From Tumebacillus flagellatus (GTDB lineage: Bacteria; Bacillota; Bacilli; Tumebacillales; Tumebacillaceae): a stretch of 64,000 nt of DNA. The stretch is from positions 31,122 to 95,121 of the forward strand of contig NZ_JMIR01000001.1 in the NCBI RefSeq assembly GCF_000714935.1, given 5' to 3'. A program made the translations under genes and the position numbers. The notes beneath the pieces were generated by a model. It did no database searches and had not been told where the DNA came from. It worked only from the letters and a program-made list of their open reading frames with translations. Shown here piece after piece: positions 27,370-36,711 of the stretch; positions within the stretch are counted from its first letter, which is position 1, and the number at the start of each line of letters is the position of its first letter.

Positions 27370-28019
27370 ATCGATACAGAGTGTTAATCGCCGACGACCA
27401 TCCGCTCGCCCGAGAAGCGATCCGCTCGCTCTTGGAGGGCGACGAGGCGTTTGAGATCGTGGCGGAAGCGGAGAACGGACGGGAAGCGATTCAATTGTGC
27501 GACGAAGTACGGCCCGACCTCGTGCTGATGGACATCAACATGCCACAGCTCAACGGGTTGGAGGCGACCCGGCAGATCAAGAAGTCGCACCCGGAGGTCA
27601 AACTGGTGATCCTCAGCGTCTCCGATCATGTCGCCGACCTGTTCACGGCGATTCAGTTCGGCGCACAGGGGTATCTGCTGAAAAACTTGGAGCCGGATGA
27701 CTGGCTCACATACCTGCATGCGCTGCTCGACGAAGACGCCGATATTCCCCGCGAGATGGCGGGGCGGATACTCACCCGCTTCCACAACGGCAGCGACGTC
27801 TCCGGCGATATCTCACCCGACGTGTTGACCCCGCGCGAACGGGAGCTCCTCGCGCACGTCGCCGTCGGCGCGACCAACAAGCAGATCGCCGAGAAGCTGG
27901 TCATCGCCGAAAACACCGTCAAAAACCACATCAAGAACGTTCTCGTCAAACTCTGTTTACAAAACCGCGTCCAGCTTGCCGCCTATGCGGTGCGGCACGG
28001 AATGCAAGCGGAATCGTGA
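27366..28019 (+). CDS. NarL/LuxR-family response regulator
   Basis: A 217-residue protein. The receiver domain has the acidic pocket (LIADDHP), phospho-acceptor Asp (DLVLMDINMP) and conserved Lys (YLLKN). The C-terminal LuxR helix-turn-helix has LTPRERELLAHVAVGATNKQ and NTVKNHIKNVL. The start overlaps the kinase stop, so the two are translationally coupled. A longer upstream reading is a wrong-frame extension. Confidence 0.95.
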   Translation: MNRYRVLIADDHPLAREAIRSLLEGDEAFEIVAEAENGREAIQLCDEVRPDLVLMDINMPQLNGLEATRQIKKSHPEVKLVILSVSDHVADLFTAIQFGAQGYLLKNLEPDDWLTYLHALLDEDADIPREMAGRILTRFHNGSDVSGDISPDVLTPRERELLAHVAVGATNKQIAEKLVIAENTVKNHIKNVLVKLCLQNRVQLAAYAVRHGMQAES

Positions 28020-28041
28020 GTTCCTTCTAACTAGGAAACCG

Positions 28042-28077
28042 GACATCTACCCCATCGCGGGCAGATGTCTTTTTTTG
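28042..28077 (+). terminator. Terminator of the two-component operon
   Basis: The stem GACATCT/AGATGTC with an inner CC/GG pair is followed by seven T. Confidence 0.82.
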
Positions 28078-28193
28078 TACATAAATTTGTCCATACTGGT
28101 GAAAAGATAGCCCGCCTGAGCCATACAACGAATCGAGCCGTACAGGTATGATGATATCGTTTGATCGACCTCGGACCTCAAAGGAAGTGACCT

Positions 28194-29789
28194 ATGAAAA
28201 AACTGCATGTTGCGGCCCTAGCCTTTTTGTTGCTCGTCTTGTCCGCTTGTTGGACAAGCCCGGTGTTCGCCCATGCGAACCTCCTCAAAACCTATCCGTT
28301 CAACGGAGGCTACATCGCGACAACTCCCGAGCGCCTCACCCTGGAGTTCAGTGAACCGTTGGAGCCGGATTTGATCGGGATGAAGCTCTATGACTGGAAC
28401 GGGCGGCAACTCGACCTCGGGAAACCGAGCGTCACGCCGGGCAAGCCGCAAGAGATGCAAGCGACCGTTCCCTCCTCTCTACAAGAAGGGACGTACACCG
28501 TGGCGTGGAGCGTGATTTCGGAGGACGGGCATCCGGTCAACGGGTCGTACTCGTTCTCCGTGGGCCAGTCGTCGGAAAGCATCGTCGCGCCCTCGAAAGC
28601 ATCGGAGCTGTTCCAACACGGAACCGAGATCGCCCTGATCGTGCTGCGTTATGCGGCGGAAGGAATTCTGCTGCTGGCGGCGGGGCTGTACGGTCTCGCG
28701 TTTGCCGCCCGCCGCTTCCATCTGCCTACCGTCGACTCTCTGCTGGAGAAAAAAACACGCGTCACCCTCTGGGCTCTGCTCTTGGCGCTCACTGTCGCGG
28801 AATGGTTCGTCTACTCGGCCGGACTGCCCGGCGGCGGGATGAACGGGGCGCTGTTCTCCGGGCATTGGAACGTGATGCTGGAGAGCCCGTTTGCCATGAT
28901 GTTGTTGATTCAGGCGGTGCTGTTACTTCTGCTCGCGGTGCCCGGCATGCAGGAAATCTGGGTTCCGCTGCTGGCGTCGTTGCTTGTCGCCAACTTCGCG
29001 TTCGGAGGACATGCCCGGGGCATCGAACCGGAATGGTTGGCGATCGCGCTTCGGATCTTGCATCTGCTCGTCATCGCGCTGTGGCTGGGCGGGTTGAGCT
29101 ACCTCGCATTGACGTTGCGCCATGAACAACGAACGGAAGAGCAACTCGACCGGACGCGGTTTCGTCCGTTTTTTGTCCGCACGATGGCGGTGGCGGCGAC
29201 GCTTACGGCGTTGACCGGCATCGCGATGACCGAAGTGCAGACCGACTGGCTGTCCGTCCTGCTGTTTCAAGGCGGGATGTGGGGCAACCTGCTGTGGCTG
29301 AAAGTGTCGTTTCTCGTCCTGATGCTCGTGCTGGCGACGTTTCAAACCCTGCGCTGGCGGGACAAAACCAAACTGAACTACGACCTGTTGCGCACGGAAT
29401 GGCTGGTCGGCATCTTAATCGTTCAAGTGGCGATCTTCATGAGCCAGATGCCCTACCCGGCACCCGTGCACTCGTACAGCCACACGTTGCAAGCCCAGCA
29501 GTCGCAAGCGGACGTGCGAATTCCGAAGTTGGTGCTCGGCGAACAGACGATGACCGTCACCTTGCCGCAAGCGCCGCAGGAGCTGAAAGCGACGCTTACG
29601 ATGCTGGATATGGAGATGGGCGAGCTCGATTTGAAACCGGTGAAGAAAGACGAGACGCACTATGACATCCCGATTCCGTTTACGATGAGCGGTCATTGGA
29701 AATTCACGTTGACCGCTGTGTATGGAGACGACAAACAAATCACCTGGAGCGACCAAGTGTTTATTCCACAAGGAGGACAATCTTCATGA
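28194..29789 (+). CDS. Copper-handling CopC-CopD-YtkA fusion (YcnJ-like)
   Basis: A 531-residue protein. A signal peptide ends near ...SPVFAHA, giving a mature N-terminal His as in CopC. The CopC beta-sandwich is about 27-125 (DGHPVNGSYSFSV), followed by CopD with eight membrane helices (about 150-415). A YtkA-like domain (about 440-525; MLDMEMGELDLKPV and MSGHWKFTL) closes it. The layout matches Bacillus YcnJ, implicated in copper acquisition. It overlaps ycnI by ATGA. No YcnK-type repressor is in view. Confidence 0.9.
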   Translation: MKKLHVAALAFLLLVLSACWTSPVFAHANLLKTYPFNGGYIATTPERLTLEFSEPLEPDLIGMKLYDWNGRQLDLGKPSVTPGKPQEMQATVPSSLQEGTYTVAWSVISEDGHPVNGSYSFSVGQSSESIVAPSKASELFQHGTEIALIVLRYAAEGILLLAAGLYGLAFAARRFHLPTVDSLLEKKTRVTLWALLLALTVAEWFVYSAGLPGGGMNGALFSGHWNVMLESPFAMMLLIQAVLLLLLAVPGMQEIWVPLLASLLVANFAFGGHARGIEPEWLAIALRILHLLVIALWLGGLSYLALTLRHEQRTEEQLDRTRFRPFFVRTMAVAATLTALTGIAMTEVQTDWLSVLLFQGGMWGNLLWLKVSFLVLMLVLATFQTLRWRDKTKLNYDLLRTEWLVGILIVQVAIFMSQMPYPAPVHSYSHTLQAQQSQADVRIPKLVLGEQTMTVTLPQAPQELKATLTMLDMEMGELDLKPVKKDETHYDIPIPFTMSGHWKFTLTAVYGDDKQITWSDQVFIPQGGQSS

Positions 29790-30427
29790 AAAAACTCCCC
29801 GCAGCACTCTTGATCACCGCAGCACTGACATGGACGACCGCCGCTTCTGCGCACGTCAACGTGTATCCGAAGCAAACGACGACGGGCGCGTACGAGAAGT
29901 ACACCGTCCGCGTTCCGGTGGAGAAGGACGTGAACACAACCAAAGTCCGCGTGGAGTTCCCGGCGGGCGTGAAAGTCTCGACGGTTGAAGCGAAAGCGGG
30001 CTGGGACTACGCGTACGAAACCAACCCGGACGGCACAAACAAAGCGATCACGTGGACGGCGACCGCCGGCGGGATCAAACCGGGCGAGTTTGCCGAGTTC
30101 AACTTGATCGGCGCCAACCCGAAGGAAGCCGGCAGCGGCAAACTGACGTGGAAAGCGTACCAAACCTACGCGGACAACTCCGTCGTGGAGTGGACCGGCG
30201 AGGAAGGCTCCAAAACCCCGGCGTCCGTGACGACGATCGCGGCGGCCGGCGCAGCTTCTGCCGACCATCATGACGATCAAAAAACTCCGGCGACCGCCCC
30301 GGCTGCCGACAACAACCAAACCGGGACGAGCACGTCGAGCACGGGCACGAGCAACACCGTCCCGTATATCCTCTCCGGCGCCGCGCTCTTGCTCTCCCTG
30401 ATCTCCCTGTTCCGCAAACGCGGCTAA
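29786..30427 (+). CDS. YcnI-like copper-binding DUF1775 protein
   Basis: This 213-residue protein has a signal peptide ending ...TTAASA, a mature N-terminus HVNVYPKQ with the His that ligates Cu(II) in YcnI, a DUF1775 beta domain (to about 150), a Ser/Thr-rich linker, and a C-terminal membrane anchor (IPYILSGAALLLSLIS-like) with RKRG behind it. AAGGAGG precedes the ATG, which overlaps the copCD stop. It probably binds copper outside the membrane for its partner. Confidence 0.92.
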   Translation: MKKLPAALLITAALTWTTAASAHVNVYPKQTTTGAYEKYTVRVPVEKDVNTTKVRVEFPAGVKVSTVEAKAGWDYAYETNPDGTNKAITWTATAGGIKPGEFAEFNLIGANPKEAGSGKLTWKAYQTYADNSVVEWTGEEGSKTPASVTTIAAAGAASADHHDDQKTPATAPAADNNQTGTSTSSTGTSNTVPYILSGAALLLSLISLFRKRG

Positions 30428-30430
30428 TGA

Positions 30431-30475
30431 AAAAAGCCCTCTCCGCTTCGTCTCCGAAGTTGAGAGGGCTTTTCG
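30431..30475. terminator. Bidirectional terminator between ycnI and aroA
   Basis: The 12-bp stem AAAAGCCCTCTC/GAGAGGGCTTTT serves both convergent genes. Confidence 0.9.
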
Positions 30476-30495
30476 CGCTGCAAAGTGACGGCTTA

Positions 30496-31590
30496 TTACG
30501 CTTTCACAGCGTCCTTCAGATACCCGCTCTCACGCAGTTGGTTGAGTAGGGTGCTGAATTGGTTCAAGTCGAGTTGCTGCTTCGCGTCGGAAAGCGCAAC
30601 CGCCGGTTCGTTGTGCGTTTCGATGATCAAGCCGTCCGCGCCGACAGCCAAAGCGGCTTTGGCGATCGGGAACATGATGTCCTTGCGGCCCGTGGAGTGC
30701 GAAATGTCCACGACGACCGGCAGATGGGACTCTTGCTTGAGGATCGGCACCGCCGAGATGTCCAGCGTGTTGCGGGTCGCTTTCTCGTACGTGCGGATGC
30801 CGCGTTCGCAGAGGATGATCTGCGAGTTGCCGCGCGACGCGATGTACTCCGCCGCGTAGAGCAGCTCTTCAATGGTAGCGGAGAGACCGCGCTTGAGCAG
30901 AATCGGTTTCTTGACGGAACCCGCTTCCTTCAACAGTTCGAAGTTTTGCATGTTGCGTGCGCCGATCTGGATCACGTCGAGGTATTCGCAAGACATTTCC
31001 ACGTCTTCCGGGCGTACGATCTCCGAAACGCAGGTCATGCCGTACTTCTTCGCCGTCTCGCTCAGGATCTTCAGACCCTCGACGCCGAGACCTTGGAAGT
31101 CGTACGGAGACGTGCGGGGCTTGTAAGCACCGCCGCGCAGCAGGAGAACGCCTTCTTGGCTCAAGTGCGACGCGACCGCGTTCATCTGATCGACCGTCTC
31201 GACCGAGCAGGGGCCGCCGATGATCGCCGGCGCGTTGCCGCCGCCGATCTTGAGGTTGCCCACTTGCACGACCGTGTCGGCCGCTTGGTTTTTGCGGGAG
31301 ATGAGGAGCGATTTCTTCTCCTCTTCTTGCAGACCCAAGGAAGCTTGGAAGATCTGTTTGAACAGATGGCGAATCGTATCGTTCGGGAACGGCCCTTCGT
31401 TTGCGGCGACGAGCTTATCCAGCATTTCCTTCTCGCGGATCGGGTCGAAACGTTCCGTCCCTTTGCCCGACTTCAGTTGACCGATCTCTTGCACCAGTTC
31501 GGCCCGGCGGTTCAGTACCTCCAAGATGTCCTGGTTCACCGCATCCAATTGGCGGCGCAGCTCTTCAAATCTCTCTTTGCTCATGCTCAT
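30496..31590 (-). CDS. aroA: Bifunctional chorismate mutase / DAHP synthase
   Basis: This 364-residue enzyme combines an AroQ-type chorismate mutase (about 1-90; ERFEELRRQLDAVNQDILEV) with a type I-beta DAHP synthase (GGPCSVE, LLRGGAYKPRTSPYDFQG, DISHSTGRKD). The same fusion is known in Bacillus, where the mutase domain gives feedback by chorismate or prephenate. ATG at 31590 was chosen with GAGGAG seven bases upstream. An ATG two codons later is possible. It lies upstream-downstream with hisC on the minus strand. Confidence 0.95.
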   Translation of the reverse strand: MSMSKERFEELRRQLDAVNQDILEVLNRRAELVQEIGQLKSGKGTERFDPIREKEMLDKLVAANEGPFPNDTIRHLFKQIFQASLGLQEEEKKSLLISRKNQAADTVVQVGNLKIGGGNAPAIIGGPCSVETVDQMNAVASHLSQEGVLLLRGGAYKPRTSPYDFQGLGVEGLKILSETAKKYGMTCVSEIVRPEDVEMSCEYLDVIQIGARNMQNFELLKEAGSVKKPILLKRGLSATIEELLYAAEYIASRGNSQIILCERGIRTYEKATRNTLDISAVPILKQESHLPVVVDISHSTGRKDIMFPIAKAALAVGADGLIIETHNEPAVALSDAKQQLDLNQFSTLLNQLRESGYLKDAVKA

Positions 31591-31651
31591 CTCTCCTCTC
31601 CTCAATAAAAACAGAAATCAACAAACAAAAAGCAATAGTTATCCTTCGATC

Positions 31652-32773
31652 TTACACCTTTTGCCGAAGTTGCGAAACCACCAATTCCAAAGCGGTGAGG
31701 AATCGCTGGTTCTCTTCCTTCGTGCCGATCGTCACGCGCAGATACCCCGGCGCGCCGAGCGCCGTGCCGCTGCGGGTGATGACCCCTTGCTCCAACAGGA
31801 GTTGGAACAGCTCTTTGTCGTTCAACTTGGTGTCAAACAGCAAAAAGTTCGCCTGCGTCGGGATGTACGAGAAGCCGAGAGCGGTCAATCCCGCCGTCAC
31901 CTGCTCATACCCGGCTTGGTTCATCGCGCGGTTTTTTTCCACGTGCTCCGCGTCTCCAAGCGCCGCGACCGCCGCCACTTGCGCCAACGTGTTGACGTTG
32001 AACGGTTCGCGCACGCGGTTGATCTCGTGGACCACGTCCTCGCGGCACAACACGTAGCCGATGCGCAGCGCGGCCAACGCGTACATTTTGGAAAATGTCC
32101 GCATGACAAGCACATTGTACCCCTCGCGCAGGAAATCAATTCCGTTCGCGGCATCTTCTGCACAGACGTATTCGGCGTACGCTTCGTCGAGGATGACGAG
32201 AACGTGCGACGGTACTTTGTCGAGGAAGTTTCGCAACTCCGCTTTGCGCAAGTACGTGCCGGTCGGATTGTTCGGCGTGCAGAGGTAGAGCAGTTTCGTC
32301 CGCTCCGTCACAGCCGTTAGCATGGCGTCAAGGTCATATTCAAAACCGTCTGCAAGCGGTACCTGCACCAAAGTCCCGTCCATCACTTGAGTGCCGAACC
32401 AGTACTGCGAGAAGGAAGGAACCGGCACCACCACTTCGTCACCGGGGTTCAAGAACGTCTCGGAGACCATCTTGATGCACTCGTCCGACCCGTTGCCGAC
32501 CAAAATCTGTCCCGTCGGGATGTGATACGTTGCCGCCAGAGCCGCTTTCAGATCCACTGCGCCGCCGTCCGGATAGCGGTGCAAACTCCAAAGCGCCGCC
32601 GCGATGGCCTCTTGCGCTTTCGGAGACGGACCTGCCGGGTTTTCGTTGGAAGCCAACTTGATCACGTCTTCCAAACCGTACTCGCGCTTTACATCGGAGA
32701 TCGGTTTCCCGGGCGCATACGGAGTGATCGCCTGCAAGTTCTTGCGGACGTTGTTTAAAATTTCTTGGGACAT
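31652..32773 (-). CDS. hisC: Histidinol-phosphate/aromatic aminotransferase
   Basis: This 373-residue PLP enzyme of fold type I has IKLASNENPAGPSPKA, NGSDECIKM, TPNNPTGTYL and the PLP lysine in RTFSKMYALAALRIGY. Next to aroA it may act on phenylpyruvate and hydroxyphenylpyruvate as well as histidinol phosphate. ATG at 32773 follows GGGAGGAG, and the TTG three codons upstream overlaps that site. No other his genes are near. Confidence 0.93.
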   Translation of the reverse strand: MSQEILNNVRKNLQAITPYAPGKPISDVKREYGLEDVIKLASNENPAGPSPKAQEAIAAALWSLHRYPDGGAVDLKAALAATYHIPTGQILVGNGSDECIKMVSETFLNPGDEVVVPVPSFSQYWFGTQVMDGTLVQVPLADGFEYDLDAMLTAVTERTKLLYLCTPNNPTGTYLRKAELRNFLDKVPSHVLVILDEAYAEYVCAEDAANGIDFLREGYNVLVMRTFSKMYALAALRIGYVLCREDVVHEINRVREPFNVNTLAQVAAVAALGDAEHVEKNRAMNQAGYEQVTAGLTALGFSYIPTQANFLLFDTKLNDKELFQLLLEQGVITRSGTALGAPGYLRVTIGTKEENQRFLTALELVVSQLRQKV

Positions 32774-32947
32774 AACGGACAACTCCTCCCGAACACCTGT
32801 TAGTCATGGTAGAATACAGATATATGCCTATCACTATCCTACTTTACAGCGGTAAAGAAAGGCAAGACCTTTTCTGCTGAAAACTTTTTGCGATTAAAAG
32901 GAATGGTAACACAATTTAAAATGATTGACAACAGGAGTAAAGGAAGT

Positions 32948-34162
32948 GTGACCTCTTTGCTGACCATACAAGACTTTCTGGAAGCCCGACACAATCTTCA
33001 ACAAGTCATCCACTGCACGCCGCTCGATTATTCGAAGACGTTCAGCGCCCTGTCCCAAAACGAGATCTATCTGAAGCTTGAAAACCTGCAAAAAACAGGC
33101 TCGTTCAAAATTCGGGGAGCGTTCCACAAAATCGCGTCGCTCTCCGACGATGAGAAGAAGCGCGGCGTCATCGCGGCGTCGGCGGGCAACCACGCCCAAG
33201 GCGTAGCGATGGGTGCGGCGCACGCGGGCATCCCGTGCATCATCGTCATGCCGGAAGCGGCTCCGCTTACCAAAGTCGAAGCGACGACCGGCTACGGCGC
33301 GCAAGTGATCCTCTACGGCAAAAACTATGACGAGTCATACGCCAAAGCGCTGGAGATTCAAAAGGAACGCGGGATGACGTTCGTGCACGCGTTCAACGAC
33401 CGGGAAGTCATGGCGGGTCAAGGCACGATCGCGCTGGAAATCCTCGAACAGCTGCCCGACTGCGACGTGATCGTCACGCCGATCGGCGGCGGCGGGCTCG
33501 CGGCCGGCGTCGCGATGGCGGCGAAATTGATGAAGCCGGAAATTCAGATCGTCGGCGTGGAAGCAAGCGGCGCCGCCTGCATGAAAGTGTCGATGGAGCA
33601 GAAGAAGATCATCACGCTCGACCAAGCGGTCACGATTGCCGACGGCATCTGCGTGCGGACGCCTGGCGACCTGACGTTCCAAGTGGCGTCCGATTACGTC
33701 GACCATCTCGTCACCGTCGAGGAAGAAGAGATCGCCCGCGCCATGCTGATGGCGCTTGAGCGCAACAAGATGGTGGTCGAAGGCGCGGGGGCAACCGGCC
33801 TCGCTGCCGTTCTCTACGACAAACTGCCCGTCAAGAACAAGAAAGTCTGCGTCCTGCTCTCCGGCGGGAACGTCGACGTCAACTTCCTCTCGCGCATCAT
33901 CGAGCGCGGTCTGGTCGAATCCGGCCGCTACCTGCGCATCAACACCACCGTTCCGGATAAACCCGGCGTGTTGCAGGAGATCTTGAAGATCTTCGGCGAC
34001 GAGCGGGCCAACATCATCGGCATCCAACACCATCGCATGGGCTCCCGCGTCATGCTCGGCGAAGCGGAAATCGAAGTGGACGTGGAGACGCGCGATCACG
34101 CGCATCAAGAGCGAATTCTGGAGCGCCTGCAAGCAGCGGGCTTCACTGTTGTCACCAGATAG
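32948..34162 (+). CDS. ilvA: Threonine ammonia-lyase with C-terminal ACT domain
   Basis: This 404-residue PLP enzyme converts threonine to 2-oxobutyrate. The PLP lysine lies in LQKTGSFKIRGA, the phosphate-binding glycine loop is TPIGGGGLAAG, and an ACT domain follows at about 330-404 (VPDKPGVLQEILKIF). GTG at 32948 was chosen because GGAA lies just upstream. Upstream in-frame starts at 32888 and 32924 remain possible. No T-box was seen. It lies 12 bases before the FtsA-like gene. Confidence 0.92.
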   Translation: MTSLLTIQDFLEARHNLQQVIHCTPLDYSKTFSALSQNEIYLKLENLQKTGSFKIRGAFHKIASLSDDEKKRGVIAASAGNHAQGVAMGAAHAGIPCIIVMPEAAPLTKVEATTGYGAQVILYGKNYDESYAKALEIQKERGMTFVHAFNDREVMAGQGTIALEILEQLPDCDVIVTPIGGGGLAAGVAMAAKLMKPEIQIVGVEASGAACMKVSMEQKKIITLDQAVTIADGICVRTPGDLTFQVASDYVDHLVTVEEEEIARAMLMALERNKMVVEGAGATGLAAVLYDKLPVKNKKVCVLLSGGNVDVNFLSRIIERGLVESGRYLRINTTVPDKPGVLQEILKIFGDERANIIGIQHHRMGSRVMLGEAEIEVDVETRDHAHQERILERLQAAGFTVVTR

Positions 34163-34174
34163 GAGTTGGTTCTG

Positions 34175-36358
34175 TTGAGTCAGCCGCAAGACTTGATTTT
34201 CGCCCTCGACATCGGCACGCGCTCCGTCGTGGGGCTGGTGGCGGATCACCTGCAGGACGGAAAATTGCAAGTGGTCGCGACCGAAGTGCAAGAACACACC
34301 ACGCGCGCGATGCTCGACGGGCAGATTCACGACGTCGTGGAAGTCGCCGAGATCATCCGCCGCGTCAAGGAACGCTTGGAAGAGAAAGTCGGCCCGCTGC
34401 GAAAAGTCGCCGTCGCCGCCGCGGGTCGTGCGCTGAAAACCGTCCGCACCCGCGTCGACCGGGAACTTGTCAACAACCAGCGCTTGACCAAGGAAGACGT
34501 GATGGCGCTGGAGCTGACCGCCGTCCAACAAGCGGAAAAACAACTCCAAGACGTCACGCCGGACGCCGCGCGCTACCATTGTGTCGGCTACACCGTGATT
34601 CATTACTTGCTCGACGACTCGCAAATCGGTTCGCTGGTCGACCAATGGGGTTTGCAAGCGTCTGTGGAGATCATCGCGACGTTCTTGCCGCGCGTCGTCA
34701 TCGACTCGCTGCAGATCGCGCTGGAGCGCGCCGGTTTGGAGATGGCCGCTCTGACGCTGGAGCCGATCGCCGCCATCAACGCGCTGATTCCGCCGACGAT
34801 GCGCAAATTGAATTTGGCGCTCGTCGACATCGGGGCGGGCACGTCCGACATCGCCCTGACGGCGGAGGGCACCGTCACCGCGTACGGGATGGTGCCCGTG
34901 GCGGGCGACGAGATCACCGAAGCTCTCTCGCAGAAATACCTGCTCGACTTCCCCGTCGCCGAAGAAGTCAAACGCAAACTGCTCACCCAAGAGATCGTCT
35001 CGTACACCGACGTGCTGGGGATCCCGTACGATCTCCCGGCGCGTGAACTCACCGAAGCGATTTTCGAGGAAGTCTCGCATCTTGCGCAGATGATCGCCCG
35101 CGAGATCAAAAACCTCAACCAACGCGGTCCGCAAGCGGTCATGCTGATCGGCGGCGGTTCGCAGACTCCGATGTTGCCGGCCCTGCTGGCCGCCGAACTG
35201 GGCTTGCCCAAGGAGCGGGTGGTTATCCGCGGCACCGACGCGATCCAGCAACTCGCGGCGCAACACGAAACGCTCCAAGGCCCGCAAGCGGTCACGCCGG
35301 TCGGCATCGCGCTGGCGGCGATCTTAACGCCGGTCTCGTCGGTTGCCGTGCGCGTCAACGGATTGCAGCACCGCCTGTTTGAGTTCCGCCAGATCACCGT
35401 CGGAGATTGCTTGCTGGCGGCCGACGTCGACATCCGCAAGCTGCACGGCCGTCCGGGTCTTGCGCTGAGCGTGGAAGTCAACGGCAAGATGAAAGTCTTG
35501 CGCGGCACGCACGGCACGCCGGCCGAACTGCTGCTCAACGGCCGTCCCGCCAAACTCGACGACATCGTCCAGCACGGCGACGAGTTGGAAGTCATCGGCG
35601 GCACGTCCGGCATCGACGCCGTCGGCACGGTGTCCGACGTGATCGACCCGACTCCCCCTCTCGTGGTCTATCGGGGATCGAAGCGTTTCTCCCTTCCTCC
35701 GTTGCTCACCCTGAACGGGCAACCGGCGGCTTTGGACACGCCGCTGGTCGATCGAGCGCGAATTTCGACCGCTTCCCCTAAAGTTATGCGCGATGTGCTC
35801 AATCTGCTCGACCTGCCGGAAGAATTAGGTCAAGCGCTGACCAACCCGCCGCAACTCACCGTGACGGTCGACGGGCATACGGTGCAACTGCCTTACGACA
35901 AATACCGCTTGGTGCTCAACGACGAACCGGCGACCCTCGACACGCCGATTGCGGAGAACGACGTGATCGACTATGACGAACTGCAGCCGCCGGTCTACCA
36001 AGTGCGCTTCTTCTACGACGAATCGCTGCACCCGATCCAGTCGGTCAACGTGATCTGCAACGGCGTCCCGTACACGATTGAAGGCCCGCGCCCGCCGATC
36101 TACCGCAACGGCGAGAAGTGCAGCCTCGACGACCTCGTGCTCGACGGCGACCACCTGCATTTCACCGCCGCGCCGAACAGCGGCCATGCGATGGACAGCG
36201 CTTGGCAACCGGTGTTAAGCGATCTGTTCCGCTACATCGCCATCGAGAAGCAGCGCCCGCCGCACTGCATCGAACTCGAACTCACGGTCAACGGTCTGCC
36301 GGCCGTCTTCACCACACCGCTATCCCCCGGCGCCGTTGTGACGATGGAGTGGAAATAG
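34175..36358 (+). CDS. Large FtsA-like actin-fold ATPase with repetitive C-terminal domain
   Basis: This 727-residue protein is about 300 residues longer than FtsA. Residues 1-380 are FtsA/PilM-like: phosphate motif FALDIGTRSVVGLV, an inserted SHS2 subdomain, LVDIGAGTSDIAL, and LIGGGSQTPMLPALLA. Residues about 385-727 hold at least four diverged copies of a motif V-x-V-N/D-G ... L-x-N-x-x-P/A-x-L-D-x-x-I ... G/N-D. The TTG start follows AGGAG at nine bases. It lacks the FtsZ-partner context of ftsA. Role unknown, possibly envelope- or division-associated. Confidence 0.85.
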   Translation: MSQPQDLIFALDIGTRSVVGLVADHLQDGKLQVVATEVQEHTTRAMLDGQIHDVVEVAEIIRRVKERLEEKVGPLRKVAVAAAGRALKTVRTRVDRELVNNQRLTKEDVMALELTAVQQAEKQLQDVTPDAARYHCVGYTVIHYLLDDSQIGSLVDQWGLQASVEIIATFLPRVVIDSLQIALERAGLEMAALTLEPIAAINALIPPTMRKLNLALVDIGAGTSDIALTAEGTVTAYGMVPVAGDEITEALSQKYLLDFPVAEEVKRKLLTQEIVSYTDVLGIPYDLPARELTEAIFEEVSHLAQMIAREIKNLNQRGPQAVMLIGGGSQTPMLPALLAAELGLPKERVVIRGTDAIQQLAAQHETLQGPQAVTPVGIALAAILTPVSSVAVRVNGLQHRLFEFRQITVGDCLLAADVDIRKLHGRPGLALSVEVNGKMKVLRGTHGTPAELLLNGRPAKLDDIVQHGDELEVIGGTSGIDAVGTVSDVIDPTPPLVVYRGSKRFSLPPLLTLNGQPAALDTPLVDRARISTASPKVMRDVLNLLDLPEELGQALTNPPQLTVTVDGHTVQLPYDKYRLVLNDEPATLDTPIAENDVIDYDELQPPVYQVRFFYDESLHPIQSVNVICNGVPYTIEGPRPPIYRNGEKCSLDDLVLDGDHLHFTAAPNSGHAMDSAWQPVLSDLFRYIAIEKQRPPHCIELELTVNGLPAVFTTPLSPGAVVTMEWK

Positions 36359-36373
36359 CGAAAACAACGAACA

Positions 36374-36404
36374 AAAACCCGACGCCCACGGCGGTCGGGT
36401 TTTT
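36374..36404 (+). terminator. Terminator after the FtsA-like gene
   Basis: The stem AACCCGAC/GTCGGGTT is followed by TTTT. It overlaps the end of the small minus-strand frame. Confidence 0.85.
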
Positions 36405-36534
36405 ACTTTTCCTTCCCTTGTTGCGTGCGGATGTTCCACGCATCGACTTTGCTGTTCAGAAACAGCTCAAACCCGGCTCCGGCCAGGCCGACCGCCATCA
36501 CCGTGAAGATGATGATCTTGTCCCGCACACGCAT
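36403..36534 (-). CDS. Possible 43-residue membrane peptide
   Basis: A short frame reading MRVRDKIIIFTVMAVGLAGA, then about 23 more residues ending in a charged tail. It has one predicted membrane helix. It begins one base after the stop of the transporter-like fragment. The ribosome binding site is weak (GTAGG). It could be a real small protein or chance. Confidence 0.35.
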   Translation of the reverse strand: MRVRDKIIIFTVMAVGLAGAGFELFLNSKVDAWNIRTQQGKEK

Positions 36535-36535
36535 C

Positions 36536-36688
36536 CTACGCTTGGGCTTTTTCTCCAAGAGCGCTTCCGGCCTCCTTCACACGCAAGATCAGGTACGAAC
36601 TCACTACAATCAGCGTTCCCCCGATCCACGTGGTCAAACCCGGAACTTCTCCCAAGAGCAGGAGCGCAAACCCAACAAAAAACGCCCT
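36536..36688 (-). pseudogene. Transporter (EamA/DMT-like) C-terminal fragment
   Basis: About 50 codons reading FFVGFALLLLGEVPGLTTWI and then a second hydrophobic helix ending YLILRVKEAG. The pattern of an LGE motif followed by WIG and a last helix is typical of the C-terminus of EamA/DMT transporters. No upstream portion exists, because the reading runs into the terminator of the PerR gene. Likely a remnant. Confidence 0.5.
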
Positions 36689-36709
36689 TGGCAATCCCAG
36701 GGGCGTCTT
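36675..36709 (-). terminator. Terminator after the first PerR-type gene
   Basis: A stem with core ACGCCC/GGGCGT plus flanking TTGG/CCAG-type pairs is followed by a T run on the minus strand. Confidence 0.8.
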
Positions 36710-36711
36710 CT

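Noticed and set aside
32761-32947. T-box leader upstream of ilvA
   Set aside because: I searched the gap by eye for the AGGGTGGNACCGCG T-box and a terminator/antiterminator pair and saw neither.
33335-35287. A 650-codon minus-strand frame opposite ilvA and the FtsA-like gene
   Set aside because: It is antisense to two well-supported genes, rich in Arg, Asp, His and Val as expected for the reverse complement, with no recognisable motif.
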